Below, one piece after another: positions 6,826-14,610 of a stretch of 64,000 bases of DNA; position 1 is the stretch's first letter, and every line of letters begins with the position of its first letter. Both the position numbers and the translations under genes were made by a program. The DNA comes from Streptomyces umbrinus (GTDB lineage: Bacteria > Actinomycetota > Actinomycetes > Streptomycetales > Streptomycetaceae). Location of the stretch: assembly GCF_030817415.1 (NCBI RefSeq), contig NZ_JAUSZI010000002.1, positions 6,820,001 through 6,884,000 on the forward strand, in the 5' to 3' direction. Under the pieces are notes generated by a model that saw only the letters and a list, made by a program, of their open reading frames with translations, ran no database searches and was not told where the DNA came from.

Positions 6826-8286
6826 ATGGCTTACGACGATCTTCGCTCCCTGCTCCGGGCGCTTGAGCGTGAGGGCGACCTCAAGCGCATCAAGGCCGAG
6901 GTGGACCCGTATCTGGAGGTCGGGGAGATCGTCGACCGCGTCCAGAAGGCGGGCGGCCCCGCCCTGCTCTTCGAGAACGTGCGCGGGTCGGCGATGCCGC
7001 TCGCGATGAACGTCTTCGGGACGGACCGCCGGCTCCTCAAGTCGCTCGGCCTGAAGTCGTACGAGGAGATCAGCGAGAAGATCGGCGGACTGCTCAGGCC
7101 CGAGCTGCCGCAGGGGTTCATCGGCGTGCGCGAGGCCTTCGGGAAGCTCGGCGCCATGACCCACGTACCGCCGAAGAAGATCAAGTCCGACAACGCGCCG
7201 GTGCACGAGGTCGTGCTGCAGGGCGACGAGGTCGATCTGGACCGGTTGCCGGCCCTCTTCACCTGGCCCAAGGACGGCGGGTCCTTCTTCAACCTGGGCC
7301 TGACCCACACCAAGGACCCGGAGAGCGGTATCCGCAATCTCGGGCTCTACCGCCTCCAGCGCCACGACAAGCGCACCATCGGCATGCACTGGCAGATCCA
7401 CAAGGACAGCCGCAACCACTACCAGGTGGCCGCGCGGAAGGGCGAGCGGCTGCCCGTCGCGATCGCCTTCGGCTGTCCGCCGGCGGTGACGTACGCGTCC
7501 ACGGCCCCCCTGCCCGGCGACATCGACGAGTACCTCTTCGCCGGGTTCGTCCAGGGCAAGCGGATCGAGATGGTCGACTGCAAGACCGTGCCGCTGCAGG
7601 TCCCGGCGCAGGCCGAGGTCGTACTGGAGGGGTGGCTGGAGCCCGGCGAGATGCTCCCGGAAGGACCCTTCGGCGACCACACCGGGTTCTACACGCCGCA
7701 GGAGCCCTTCCCCGCCCTCACCATCGACTGCGTGACGATGCGCAAGCGGCCGCTGCTCCAGTCGATCGTGGTCGGCCGGCCGCCGACGGAGGACGGTCCG
7801 CTGGGCCGGGCGACGGAGCGGTTCTTCCTCCCCCTCCTCAAGATCATCGTGCCGGACATCGTGGACTACCACCTCCCCGAGGCCGGCGGTTTCCACAACT
7901 GCGCGATCGTCGCGATCGACAAGAAGTACCCGAAGCACGCCCAGAAGGTGATGCACGCCGTCTGGGGCGCCCACATGATGTCCCTGACCAAACTGATCGT
8001 GGTCGTCGACTCCGACTGCGACGTCCACGACCTGCACGAGGTCGCGTGGCGCGCGCTGGGGAACACGGACTACTCCCGTGACCTCACCGTCGTAGAGGGG
8101 CCGGTCGACCACCTCGACCACTCCTCGTACCAGCAGTTCTGGGGCGGCAAGGCGGGCATCGACGCGACGAGGAAGTGGCCCGAGGAGGGGTACACACGGG
8201 ACGGCGGCTGGCCCGACATGGTGCTGTCCGACCCGGAGACGGCGGCGAAGGTCGACCGCCGGTGGAAGGAGTACGGACTCTCGTGA
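6826..8286 (+). CDS. mqnL: UbiD-family decarboxylase of menaquinone (futalosine) pathway
   Basis: 486 residues, a full-length UbiD-family enzyme with DDLRSLLRALEREGDLKRI at the N-terminus, RNLGLYRLQRHDKRTIGMHW and PEGPFGDHTGFYTPQEPFP. The UbiD family uses prenylated FMN to decarboxylate aromatic acids. In Streptomyces the copy next to a UbiA prenyltransferase and a UbiX gene acts late in the futalosine route (MqnL). The context here is exactly that: its stop overlaps the mqnP start (GTGA), followed by mqnM and mqnE. It should act on the prenylated dihydroxynaphthoate intermediate. The gene symbol rests on synteny and family, not a direct assay. Confidence 0.9.
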   Translation: MAYDDLRSLLRALEREGDLKRIKAEVDPYLEVGEIVDRVQKAGGPALLFENVRGSAMPLAMNVFGTDRRLLKSLGLKSYEEISEKIGGLLRPELPQGFIGVREAFGKLGAMTHVPPKKIKSDNAPVHEVVLQGDEVDLDRLPALFTWPKDGGSFFNLGLTHTKDPESGIRNLGLYRLQRHDKRTIGMHWQIHKDSRNHYQVAARKGERLPVAIAFGCPPAVTYASTAPLPGDIDEYLFAGFVQGKRIEMVDCKTVPLQVPAQAEVVLEGWLEPGEMLPEGPFGDHTGFYTPQEPFPALTIDCVTMRKRPLLQSIVVGRPPTEDGPLGRATERFFLPLLKIIVPDIVDYHLPEAGGFHNCAIVAIDKKYPKHAQKVMHAVWGAHMMSLTKLIVVVDSDCDVHDLHEVAWRALGNTDYSRDLTVVEGPVDHLDHSSYQQFWGGKAGIDATRKWPEEGYTRDGGWPDMVLSDPETAAKVDRRWKEYGLS

Positions 8287-9191
8287 GCAGTGCATCAGCC
8301 GCGATCCCCCAGCCCCGGCCGGGGCGCACCAAGGCGTTCCTGCGCCTCGTCATGATCGAGCACTCCGTCTTCGCGCTGCCCTTCGCGTACATCGCGGCGC
8401 TGACGGCGATGTTCACGGTGGACGGGAACATCCACTGGGGCCGGCTGCTGCTGGTGACCGTCGCGATGGTCGGCCTGCGGACGTTCGCCATGGCCGCGAA
8501 CCGGATCATCGACCGGGAGATCGACGCCCGCAACCCCCGTACGGCCCATCGCGAGCTGGTCACCGGCGCGATGAGCGTGAAGCACGCGTGGACGGGCGCG
8601 CTGGTCGCCCTGGTCTTCTTCCTCGGCGCCGCGGCCCTGCTCAACCCGCTGTGCCTGGCGCTGGCGCCCATCGCGGTCATCCCGATGGTCGTGTACCCGT
8701 ACGGCAAGCGGTTCACGAACTTCCCGCAGGCCATCCTCGGTCTCGCGCAGGCGATGGGGCCGATCGGCGGCTGGCTGGCGATCACCGGTGAGTGGTCCTG
8801 GGACGCGGTGATCCTGGGCCTCGCGGTCGGCATCTGGATCGGCGGCTTCGACCTCATCTACGCCTGCCAGGACGTGAAGACGGACCGCGAGATCGGCGTC
8901 CTGTCGGTCCCGGCGCGCTTCGGCATCCCGGCGGCCGTCTGGGGCGCGCGCGTCTGCCACACCCTCACGACGGCGCTCTTCGTCTGGTACGCGCTGGCCA
9001 CCGACGCGGGCACCTTCTTCTGGATCGGCCTGGTGATCGTCGCGGGCGCGTTCCTGTACGAGCACTCGATCGTCCGACCGCACGACCTCTCCCGGGTGAA
9101 CCGCGCCTTCTTCAGCGTCAACGGCTTCATCGGCATCGCCCTGTTCGCGTGCGCGCTGCTCGATCTGCTGGTGCGCGGTCTGACCGTGTGA
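8283..9191 (+). CDS. mqnP: UbiA-family polyprenyltransferase of menaquinone pathway
   Basis: 302 residues with about eight membrane helices. The two Asp-rich motifs of UbiA prenyltransferases are visible: NRIIDREIDARNPRT (N-x3-D-x3-D) and the second YACQDVKTDREIG. It transfers the polyprenyl chain to the futalosine-pathway naphthoate at the membrane. I chose GTG 8283 because it overlaps the mqnL stop by 4 bases (translational coupling) and gives family-like length; the longer frame from 8175 runs inside mqnL. It lies between the UbiD-like and UbiX-like genes, the Streptomyces mqn order. Confidence 0.92.
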   Translation: MSSASAAIPQPRPGRTKAFLRLVMIEHSVFALPFAYIAALTAMFTVDGNIHWGRLLLVTVAMVGLRTFAMAANRIIDREIDARNPRTAHRELVTGAMSVKHAWTGALVALVFFLGAAALLNPLCLALAPIAVIPMVVYPYGKRFTNFPQAILGLAQAMGPIGGWLAITGEWSWDAVILGLAVGIWIGGFDLIYACQDVKTDREIGVLSVPARFGIPAAVWGARVCHTLTTALFVWYALATDAGTFFWIGLVIVAGAFLYEHSIVRPHDLSRVNRAFFSVNGFIGIALFACALLDLLVRGLTV

Positions 9192-9289
9192 GTGCCGTGC
9201 GGGTGCCGTGTGAGTACGGCGCGGCCCGTGGACCGGACGCAAGCACGGCCGGTCCTGAGCTCCGGGCGGCCCGCCGGTAGGCTCAGGGT

Positions 9290-9964
9290 GTGAACGCAGG
9301 AGAAACTCAGCGTCGGCCTTGGATCGTGGGGGTCTCCGGCGCGTCCGGAACGCCGTACGCGGCTGCCGTGCTGCGTGCCCTCCTCGCGGCCGGCGAGAGC
9401 GTCGACCTGGTCGTCTCGCGGGCCTCACGGCTCACACTGCTCGACGAGACCGGGATCAGCTTCCGGGACGGCCACTGGCAGGAGGACCTCCGGGAGTGGC
9501 TCGGCCGGGGGGCCGACGGCAAGCCCGGCACCTTCGCGGTGGACGTCGACGACGTACGGCACTGGAGCGCGGGGGACCTGGCGGCGGGGCCGTCGTCGGG
9601 CTCGTACGCCTCGAAGGGCATGCTGATCGTGCCCGCCTCCACCGCGTGCGTCGCCGGGGTCGCGCTCGGCCTCTCTAAGGACCTGTTGCAGCGCGCCGCG
9701 AGCGTCACGCTCAAGGAGCGGCGCAGGCTGGTCGTCGCCGTCCGCGAGACCCCGTTGAACGGGCAGACCCTGCGGCATCTGGTGACACTGGACGACGCGG
9801 GCGCGACCGTACTGCCGGCCTCCCCTGCGTTCTACGCGGGAGCGACCCACATCCAGGACCTGGTGGACTTCGTCGCCGGGCGCGTGCTGGACGCGGCGGG
9901 CGTCGGGCACACGCTCTACCGCCGCTGGGAGGGCGAACTCGGCGGCGGCTCACGCACGACCTGA
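9290..9964 (+). CDS. mqnM: UbiX-family flavin prenyltransferase
   Basis: 224 residues, starting GTG. GVSGASGTPYAAAVLRAL is the UbiX FMN-binding signature. SSGSYASKGMLIVPASTACV and TLKERRRLVVAVRETPLN are further family motifs. UbiX enzymes make prenylated FMN, the cofactor required by UbiD decarboxylases, so this should activate the neighbouring MqnL. The gap from mqnP is 98 bp, so it may have its own promoter or be the last gene of the mqnL-mqnP unit. Residues about 50-95 form an insertion relative to short UbiX proteins, seen in the actinobacterial branch. Confidence 0.88.
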   Translation: MNAGETQRRPWIVGVSGASGTPYAAAVLRALLAAGESVDLVVSRASRLTLLDETGISFRDGHWQEDLREWLGRGADGKPGTFAVDVDDVRHWSAGDLAAGPSSGSYASKGMLIVPASTACVAGVALGLSKDLLQRAASVTLKERRRLVVAVRETPLNGQTLRHLVTLDDAGATVLPASPAFYAGATHIQDLVDFVAGRVLDAAGVGHTLYRRWEGELGGGSRTT

Positions 9965-10036
9965 GCAACGCGCAGTACCCACGCATCACTTCAGGGCATC
10001 ACTTCAGGAACTTTTCAGCGGAAGGCTATCGATCGC

Positions 10037-10492
10037 ATGGACGCGGTGGACAGGCAGCTCATCCAGGCCCTCAGGGAGAACGGCCGGGCCTCCTACGCGG
10101 AGCTGGGACGCCTCGTCGGTCTGTCGGGACCCAGCGTCACCGACCGCATCAACCGCCTGGAGGCCGCCGGTGTCATCACCGGCTACCGCGCGACGGTCGA
10201 CGCGACCTCGCTCGGCCTCGGCGTCACCGCCCTCATCGGCATCTCGCTCTCCGACGCCACCGACCACGAGGACGTGGCGCACCGGCTCAAGGACCTCAAC
10301 GAGATCGAGGACTGCTGGTTCATCGCCGGTGACGACTCCTACATGCTCAAGGTGCGGGCGCCCGACGTGGACGGTCTGGAGAAGACCATCCGGCGGCTGT
10401 CGGGGACGAAGGGCGTCTCCCGGACCCGTACGACCATCGTGCTCTCCACGAAGTGGGAGAACCGGGTGGGTGAGCTGCCCGAAGAGGAATAG
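10037..10492 (+). CDS. Lrp/AsnC-family transcriptional regulator
   Basis: 151 residues. N-terminal HTH: MDAVDRQLIQALRENGRASY, then LGRLVGLSGPSVTDRINRLE. The C-terminal RAM/ligand domain includes TALIGISLSD and the G-D-x-S/D motif in FIAGDDSYMLKV. These regulators form octamers that sense amino acids or related small molecules. It sits between mqnM and mqnE on the same strand, so it is a candidate regulator of the menaquinone genes, perhaps responding to a precursor; this is inference from position. Confidence 0.92.
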   Translation: MDAVDRQLIQALRENGRASYAELGRLVGLSGPSVTDRINRLEAAGVITGYRATVDATSLGLGVTALIGISLSDATDHEDVAHRLKDLNEIEDCWFIAGDDSYMLKVRAPDVDGLEKTIRRLSGTKGVSRTRTTIVLSTKWENRVGELPEEE

Positions 10493-10512
10493 GGCGCAGG
10501 CACGAAGTGCCT

Positions 10513-10547
10513 GATGGGGGCCCCTCCCGCCCGAAGGGTGGGGGAGT
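10513..10547. repeat. Diverged copy of interspersed hairpin repeat B, upstream of mqnE
   Basis: A 35-bp G-rich/C-rich hairpin starts GATGGGGGCCCC and ends GTGGGGGAGT, with the stem CCCCTCCC / GGGTGGGG. It shares both flanks with the 45-bp elements at 19771 and 27581 but has a shorter loop. It lies between the AsnC gene stop and a TTGACA box near 10553, so it may terminate the asnC message before mqnE. Confidence 0.6.
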
Positions 10548-10588
10548 ACGGTTGACAAGGTTCGTCACTTACGAGAGGTAGAAGCAGC

Positions 10589-11752
10589 ATGGATGTCGGG
10601 CTCAAGCGCGAGCTGGAGGACAAGGTCCGGGCCGGTGAGCGGCTGACCCGCGAGGACGGCATCGCGCTGTACGAGTCGGACGACCTGGCCTGGCTGGGCG
10701 GGCTCGCCCACGAGGTGCGGATGCGGAAGAACGGCGACGTCGTCCACTTCAACGTCAACCGCCACCTCAACATGACGAACGTGTGCACCGCGTCGTGCGC
10801 CTACTGCTCGTTCCAGCGCAAGCCGGGCGAGAAGGACGCGTACACGATGCGCATCGAGGAGGCCGTCCGTCTCGCCAAGGCGATGGAGGGCGAGAACCTC
10901 ACCGAGCTGCACATCGTGAACGGCCTGCACCCGAACCTGCCGTGGCGCTACTACCCGCGCTCGCTCAGCGAACTGAAGAAGGCGCTCCCGGACGTCTCCC
11001 TGAAGGCCTTCACGGCCACGGAGATCCACCACTTCGAGACGATCAGCGGTCTGTCGGCGTCCGAGATCCTGGACGAGCTGATCGACGCGGGTCTGGAGTC
11101 GCTGACCGGTGGCGGCGCCGAGATCTTCGACTGGGAGATCCGGCAGCACATCGTCGACCACCGCACCCACTGGGAGGACTGGTCGCGCATCCACCGCCTC
11201 GCGCACGAGAAGGGTCTCAAGACCCCGTGCACGATGCTGTACGGGCACATCGAGGAGCCGCGTCACCGGGTCGACCACGTCCTGCGTCTCCGCGAGCTGC
11301 AGGACGAGACCGGCGGCTTCCAGGTCTTCATCCCGCTGCGCTACCAGCACGACTTCGTCGACGTGAAGGACGGCAAGGTCCGCAACCGCCTCCAGGCGCG
11401 GACGCAGATGGCGACCGGTGCGGAGGCGTTGAAGACCTTCGCGGTCTCACGGCTGCTGTTCGACAACGTGCCGCACGTCAAGGTCTTCTGGGTCATGCAC
11501 GGTGTGCAGACCGCGCAACTGGCGCTTCAGCACGGTGCGGACGACATGGACGGGTCGGTCGTCGAGTACAAGATCACGCATGACGCGGACAACTACGGCA
11601 CGCCGAACAAGCTGACTCGTGAGGATCTGCTCGACCTGATCCGTGACGCCGGGTTCCGTCCGGTCGAGCGGAACACTCGCTACGAGATCATTCGCGAGTA
11701 CGACGGTCCGGACGCGGGGCGTCGCGAGTCGCCTCAGCCGATGAGGGTCTGA
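10589..11752 (+). CDS. mqnE: Aminofutalosine synthase (radical SAM)
   Basis: 387 residues. The radical SAM cluster motif is CTASCAYC (C-x3-C-x2-C, residues about 67-74), followed by SFQRKPGEKDAY. LTELHIVNGLHPNLPWRYY, TATEIHHFETISG and SLTGGGAEIFDWEIR are characteristic of MqnE, which joins 3-[(1-carboxyvinyl)oxy]benzoate (made by MqnA) to SAM, giving aminofutalosine. The length is right for the family. Good RBS (GAGAGGTAGAAG). Gap of 96 bp from the AsnC regulator. Its substrate supplier mqnA is 17 kb downstream in this window, so the pathway is split between loci. Confidence 0.96.
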   Translation: MDVGLKRELEDKVRAGERLTREDGIALYESDDLAWLGGLAHEVRMRKNGDVVHFNVNRHLNMTNVCTASCAYCSFQRKPGEKDAYTMRIEEAVRLAKAMEGENLTELHIVNGLHPNLPWRYYPRSLSELKKALPDVSLKAFTATEIHHFETISGLSASEILDELIDAGLESLTGGGAEIFDWEIRQHIVDHRTHWEDWSRIHRLAHEKGLKTPCTMLYGHIEEPRHRVDHVLRLRELQDETGGFQVFIPLRYQHDFVDVKDGKVRNRLQARTQMATGAEALKTFAVSRLLFDNVPHVKVFWVMHGVQTAQLALQHGADDMDGSVVEYKITHDADNYGTPNKLTREDLLDLIRDAGFRPVERNTRYEIIREYDGPDAGRRESPQPMRV

Positions 11753-11799
11753 CGTTCTTTGGCGTGAGTGGTCGGGTGCGGGTCCGGTGGGGGCTGGTC

Positions 11800-11819
11800 G
11801 CGCAGTTCCCCGCGCCCCT
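11800..11819. repeat. Interspersed GC-rich repeat A, second copy
   Basis: GCGCAGTTCCCCGCGCCCCT is identical to the core at 4338 but inverted. It lies 48 bp after the mqnE stop and is followed by a short CCCT...AGGG pairing, consistent with a terminator-type role. The rest of the 182-bp gap to the GNAT gene shows nothing else I can name. Confidence 0.75.
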
Positions 11820-11934
11820 GAAAGCAAGGGCTACCGCCCCCGAAGACGAAAGACGGGGCGCGTCGGTGTGAGGTGACGTACGTGACGTCGGGGCTCGCTT
11901 GAGGCCGGCGTGGCGTAATGGCTAATCTGGCCGC

Positions 11935-12459
11935 ATGGCCCTTACCTTCGCTCTCGATCCGGCTGTGACCGCCGAGGTTCGTGACGGTCTTCTCGATCTG
12001 TGGACGGACGTCTCCAACGCGGGAGGTGCCGTCGGGTTCGTGGCGCCGGTGGACCGCGAGGTGATCCGGCCGGAGCTGGTGAAGCACTTCGTGGCGATGG
12101 CGGAGGGCCGCGCCCGGCTCCTGGCCGGGTTCGACGAGGAGGGCAAGGTGGCCGCGACCGCCTTCCTCACCTTCAACACCCACCGGCTGATGACCCACTG
12201 GGTCTGGCTCTACACGGTGATGGTGCACCCGAAGCACCAGGGCAAGGGGTACGGCCGGGACCTGCTGGCCGCCGCCGCGGACGCGGCCCGCACCCTCGAC
12301 GGCATCGAGGCGATCCGGCTCACCTGCCGGGGCGGGCACGGCCTGGAGCGGTTCTACGGCTCGTGCGGATACAAGGAGGTCGGCCGCATACCGGACGCGA
12401 TACGCGTCGCGCCCGGCGACGACCGCGACGACGTTTTCATGCTGCTGCCGCTCACCTGA
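11935..12459 (+). CDS. GNAT-family N-acetyltransferase
   Basis: 174 residues, predicted cytoplasmic. The acetyl-CoA binding core is VMVHPKHQGKGYGRDLLAAA (the V-x-x-x-x-Q/R-G-x-G/A motif A), followed by the family's C-terminal beta strands (IRLTCRGGHGLERFYGSCGY). N-terminal residues VAPVDREVIRPELVKHFVAM resemble stand-alone streptomycete GNAT proteins. The acceptor substrate is unknown. The gene is monocistronic by spacing. Confidence 0.9.
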   Translation: MALTFALDPAVTAEVRDGLLDLWTDVSNAGGAVGFVAPVDREVIRPELVKHFVAMAEGRARLLAGFDEEGKVAATAFLTFNTHRLMTHWVWLYTVMVHPKHQGKGYGRDLLAAAADAARTLDGIEAIRLTCRGGHGLERFYGSCGYKEVGRIPDAIRVAPGDDRDDVFMLLPLT

Positions 12460-12578
12460 CTCCCCGCACCCCCCTGCAAGATCGGGTGCCGGGCGTGCTT
12501 GACTGGACGGTGCCCTTTGGGAATGTCGGGGACTTTCGGACCCCTTCGAAGCCGTTCGACACGGAAGAGTGGATTGAG

Positions 12579-12881
12579 ATGCTCCGCTACACACTGATGC
12601 GCCTGGGAATCCTGGCGGGCTGCCTCGTGGTCGTCTGGGGCCTCGTCTACTCCGGCATCGCCCCGCGCGGGCTCGGCGACTCGAACGGCATGTGGATCAT
12701 CCTGCTCTCCCTGCTGATCTCGGCCCCCATCAGCTTCGTCGTCCTGCGCAAGGAGCGCGACCGCGCCTCGATCCAGATCGTCGAGCGCGTCGACCGCGTC
12801 AAGTCCAACCTGGAGGCCAACCGCAGCCAGGAGGACGACGCGGCGGACGAGGTGACACGGGCCCAGGGCCAGACGTCGTAA
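12579..12881 (+). CDS. DUF4229 small membrane protein
   Basis: 100 residues, with two membrane helices: LGILAGCLVVVWGLVYSGI and WIILLSLLISAPISFVVLR, then a charged cytoplasmic tail (RKERDRASIQIVERVDRVKS). The opening MLRYTLMRLGI is typical of actinobacterial DUF4229 proteins. Function unknown; in Streptomyces this gene commonly lies near the futalosine menaquinone genes, as here. ATG 12579 was chosen because the hydrophobic N-terminus starts there; upstream codons of the longer frame are not family-like. Confidence 0.85.
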   Translation: MLRYTLMRLGILAGCLVVVWGLVYSGIAPRGLGDSNGMWIILLSLLISAPISFVVLRKERDRASIQIVERVDRVKSNLEANRSQEDDAADEVTRAQGQTS

Positions 12882-12932
12882 CGACCGGCAACTCCGCCGG
12901 GCTGTCCACGGACAACTCGTACTCTTGCTCGT

Positions 12933-13583
12933 ATGGGTGCAGTGAAGAGCAAGCGGATGCCACGTGCCGTGCGGGAACAGCAGATGCTGGACGCGGCGGT
13001 GCAGACCTTCGGGCAGCGGGGATACCGATCCGCGTCGATGGACGAGATCGCCGATCTGGCGGGTGTGTCCAAGCCGCTGGTCTATCTGTACCTGAACTCC
13101 AAGGAAGACCTCTTCACCGCGTGCATCCGGCGTGAGGCGGCCGCCCTGACCGCGGCCGTGCGTGCGGGTGTCCAGCAGGACCTGCCCGCCGACCGACAAC
13201 TGTGGGACGGGCTGCGGGCGTTCTTCACGCACACCGCGCAGAACCCGGACGGCTGGGCCGTGCTGCACCTCCAGGCGCGTACGCACGGGGAGCCGTTCGC
13301 CGCGGAGTTCGCCGCGATGCGCGAGGAGATCGTCGCGTTCGTCACGCAGCTGATCGTGGTGGCCGCCCGTGAGGCGCACCGGGACCCGTCGCTGCCCGAG
13401 CGAGAGGTCGCCGGCCTCGCGGAAGCCCTCGTCGGCGCCGCCGAGTCCCTCGCCGCCTGGGCCAACGCCACCCCCGGCGTCTCAGCCCGGCAGGCCGCCA
13501 CGACCCTGATGAACTTCGCCTGGGCGGGCCTGGGAGGCCTGATGGAGGGGAGACCCTGGTCGGAGCACGGGTCGGCCCAGTAG
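12933..13583 (+). CDS. TetR-family transcriptional regulator
   Basis: 216 residues. N-terminal HTH: QMLDAAVQTFGQRGYRSASM, then DEIADLAGVSKPLVYLYLNS, then KEDLFTACI. The ligand-binding C-terminal domain is all-alpha. It lies next to a divergently organised fatty-acid block (MaoC and FabG on minus, thiolase on plus), so a lipid-responsive repressor is likely. The imperfect palindromes at 15990-16020 are of TetR operator size and are candidate targets. Whether it binds them is untested. Confidence 0.92.
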   Translation: MGAVKSKRMPRAVREQQMLDAAVQTFGQRGYRSASMDEIADLAGVSKPLVYLYLNSKEDLFTACIRREAAALTAAVRAGVQQDLPADRQLWDGLRAFFTHTAQNPDGWAVLHLQARTHGEPFAAEFAAMREEIVAFVTQLIVVAAREAHRDPSLPEREVAGLAEALVGAAESLAAWANATPGVSARQAATTLMNFAWAGLGGLMEGRPWSEHGSAQ

Positions 13584-13595
13584 AGCGGGCGCGCG

Positions 13596-14465
13596 TCAGA
13601 GCACCGGAAGGACCTCTCCGGACAGGTGCAGTTGGCCACCCGCCCCGCGCAGCTCGAAGGCGGCACCCTCCGCCCCGTACGACACCGTCCCCGGCAGAAG
13701 CACCGGCGCCCTGAACTCCGCCCGGACGACGGCCGCTTGAGGCACTCCGTGCTCGGCGAGGCACCGCGCCACGGTCCACATGCCGTGCGCGATGGCCCGG
13801 GGGAAGCCGAACAGCCGGGCGGTGAGGGGGTGCAGGTGGATCGGGTTGCGATCGCCGGACGCGGCCCCGTACCGCCGCCCCACGTCCCCGGCGAGCGCCC
13901 ACTCGGCCACGACGGGCAGCGGCTTGCGCTCCTCGGACGCGGTCGGCCCGCCCGCGCTCCCCGCCGAGGTGCGGTGCCGCGCCAGATACGTACTCCGCGA
14001 CTCCCACACGAGCTCGCCCCCCGCCCGCATCTCCGTCACGACGACGGCCTCGGTCCCGCGCCGATGGGGCACCAACTCATCGACGTACACGGCAATTTCG
14101 TACTCCCCGGTCGCCGCCGTCGCCGTCCGCCGGGTGATCCCGACGGACGTGTGCACCAGTCCGAGCAACGGCAACGGAAAGGCCCGCTCACTCATCAGCC
14201 GCATGACCAACGGAAATCCGAGAACATGCGGATAGGTAATGGGCAACTCGTCCGCCCCCACCCCGAATCCACAGGCACGCTCATACGCGGCGAGCTTCCC
14301 CAGATCGATGCGAACGCCCGGGAGGACCAATCGGGTCCGGGGTGCGGTGACTCCCGCCCGGGCCCGCTTGAAGAGCGAGAGAAAAGCACCCCGGGCAAGC
14401 AAGGGCCAAAGGCGCGGCGAACCGTCGAGAACTTGGGTACGCATCGAGCCCTCTACGTCGTCCAT
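13596..14465 (-). CDS. MaoC-like (R)-hydratase, HtdX type
   Basis: 289 residues, double hot-dog fold. The C-terminal half holds the hydratase-2 motif YGAASGDRNPIHLHPLTARL followed by FGFPRAIAHGMWTVARCLAE, with catalytic Asp and His; the N-terminal half is a degenerate repeat. These enzymes hydrate trans-2-enoyl thioesters to (R)-3-hydroxyacyl products. ATG 14465 is preceded by GGAAGAAAGG; an alternative in-frame ATG lies at 14444. Gene order with the FabG-like and thiolase genes matches the Mycobacterium tuberculosis htdX-fabG4-fadA2 locus (Rv0241c-Rv0242c-Rv0243). Its stop is 12 bp from the convergent TetR gene. Confidence 0.88.
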   Translation of the reverse strand: MDDVEGSMRTQVLDGSPRLWPLLARGAFLSLFKRARAGVTAPRTRLVLPGVRIDLGKLAAYERACGFGVGADELPITYPHVLGFPLVMRLMSERAFPLPLLGLVHTSVGITRRTATAATGEYEIAVYVDELVPHRRGTEAVVVTEMRAGGELVWESRSTYLARHRTSAGSAGGPTASEERKPLPVVAEWALAGDVGRRYGAASGDRNPIHLHPLTARLFGFPRAIAHGMWTVARCLAEHGVPQAAVVRAEFRAPVLLPGTVSYGAEGAAFELRGAGGQLHLSGEVLPVL

Positions 14466-14526
14466 CGCTGACCTGACCTTTCTTCCGGTTCGAGTGGGGG
14501 CGGGCTGCTTGTGGTCTTTGGTCTTT

Positions 14527-14582
14527 AGGGGCGCGGGGCTGTGTCGATTTGCGGCTCCGCCGCGTGGGCGCGACCAGCCCCA
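14527..14582. repeat. Diverged member of repeat A plus a second GC-rich hairpin
   Basis: AGGGGCGCGGGG (14527-14538) matches the first 12 bases of repeat A and is followed by a GCGGC(T)CCGCCGC hairpin and GCGCGACCAGCCCC. This fills the 145-bp gap between the FabG-like gene stop and the MaoC start. The element is probably intergenic, not coding. Confidence 0.5.
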
Positions 14583-14610
14583 ACGCACCCGCAGACAACA
14601 AACCAACCCC

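Noticed and set aside
10553..10588. TTGACA promoter for mqnE
   Set aside because: TTGACA is present but no -10 box at suitable spacing could be found before the RBS, so it is not listed as a promoter.
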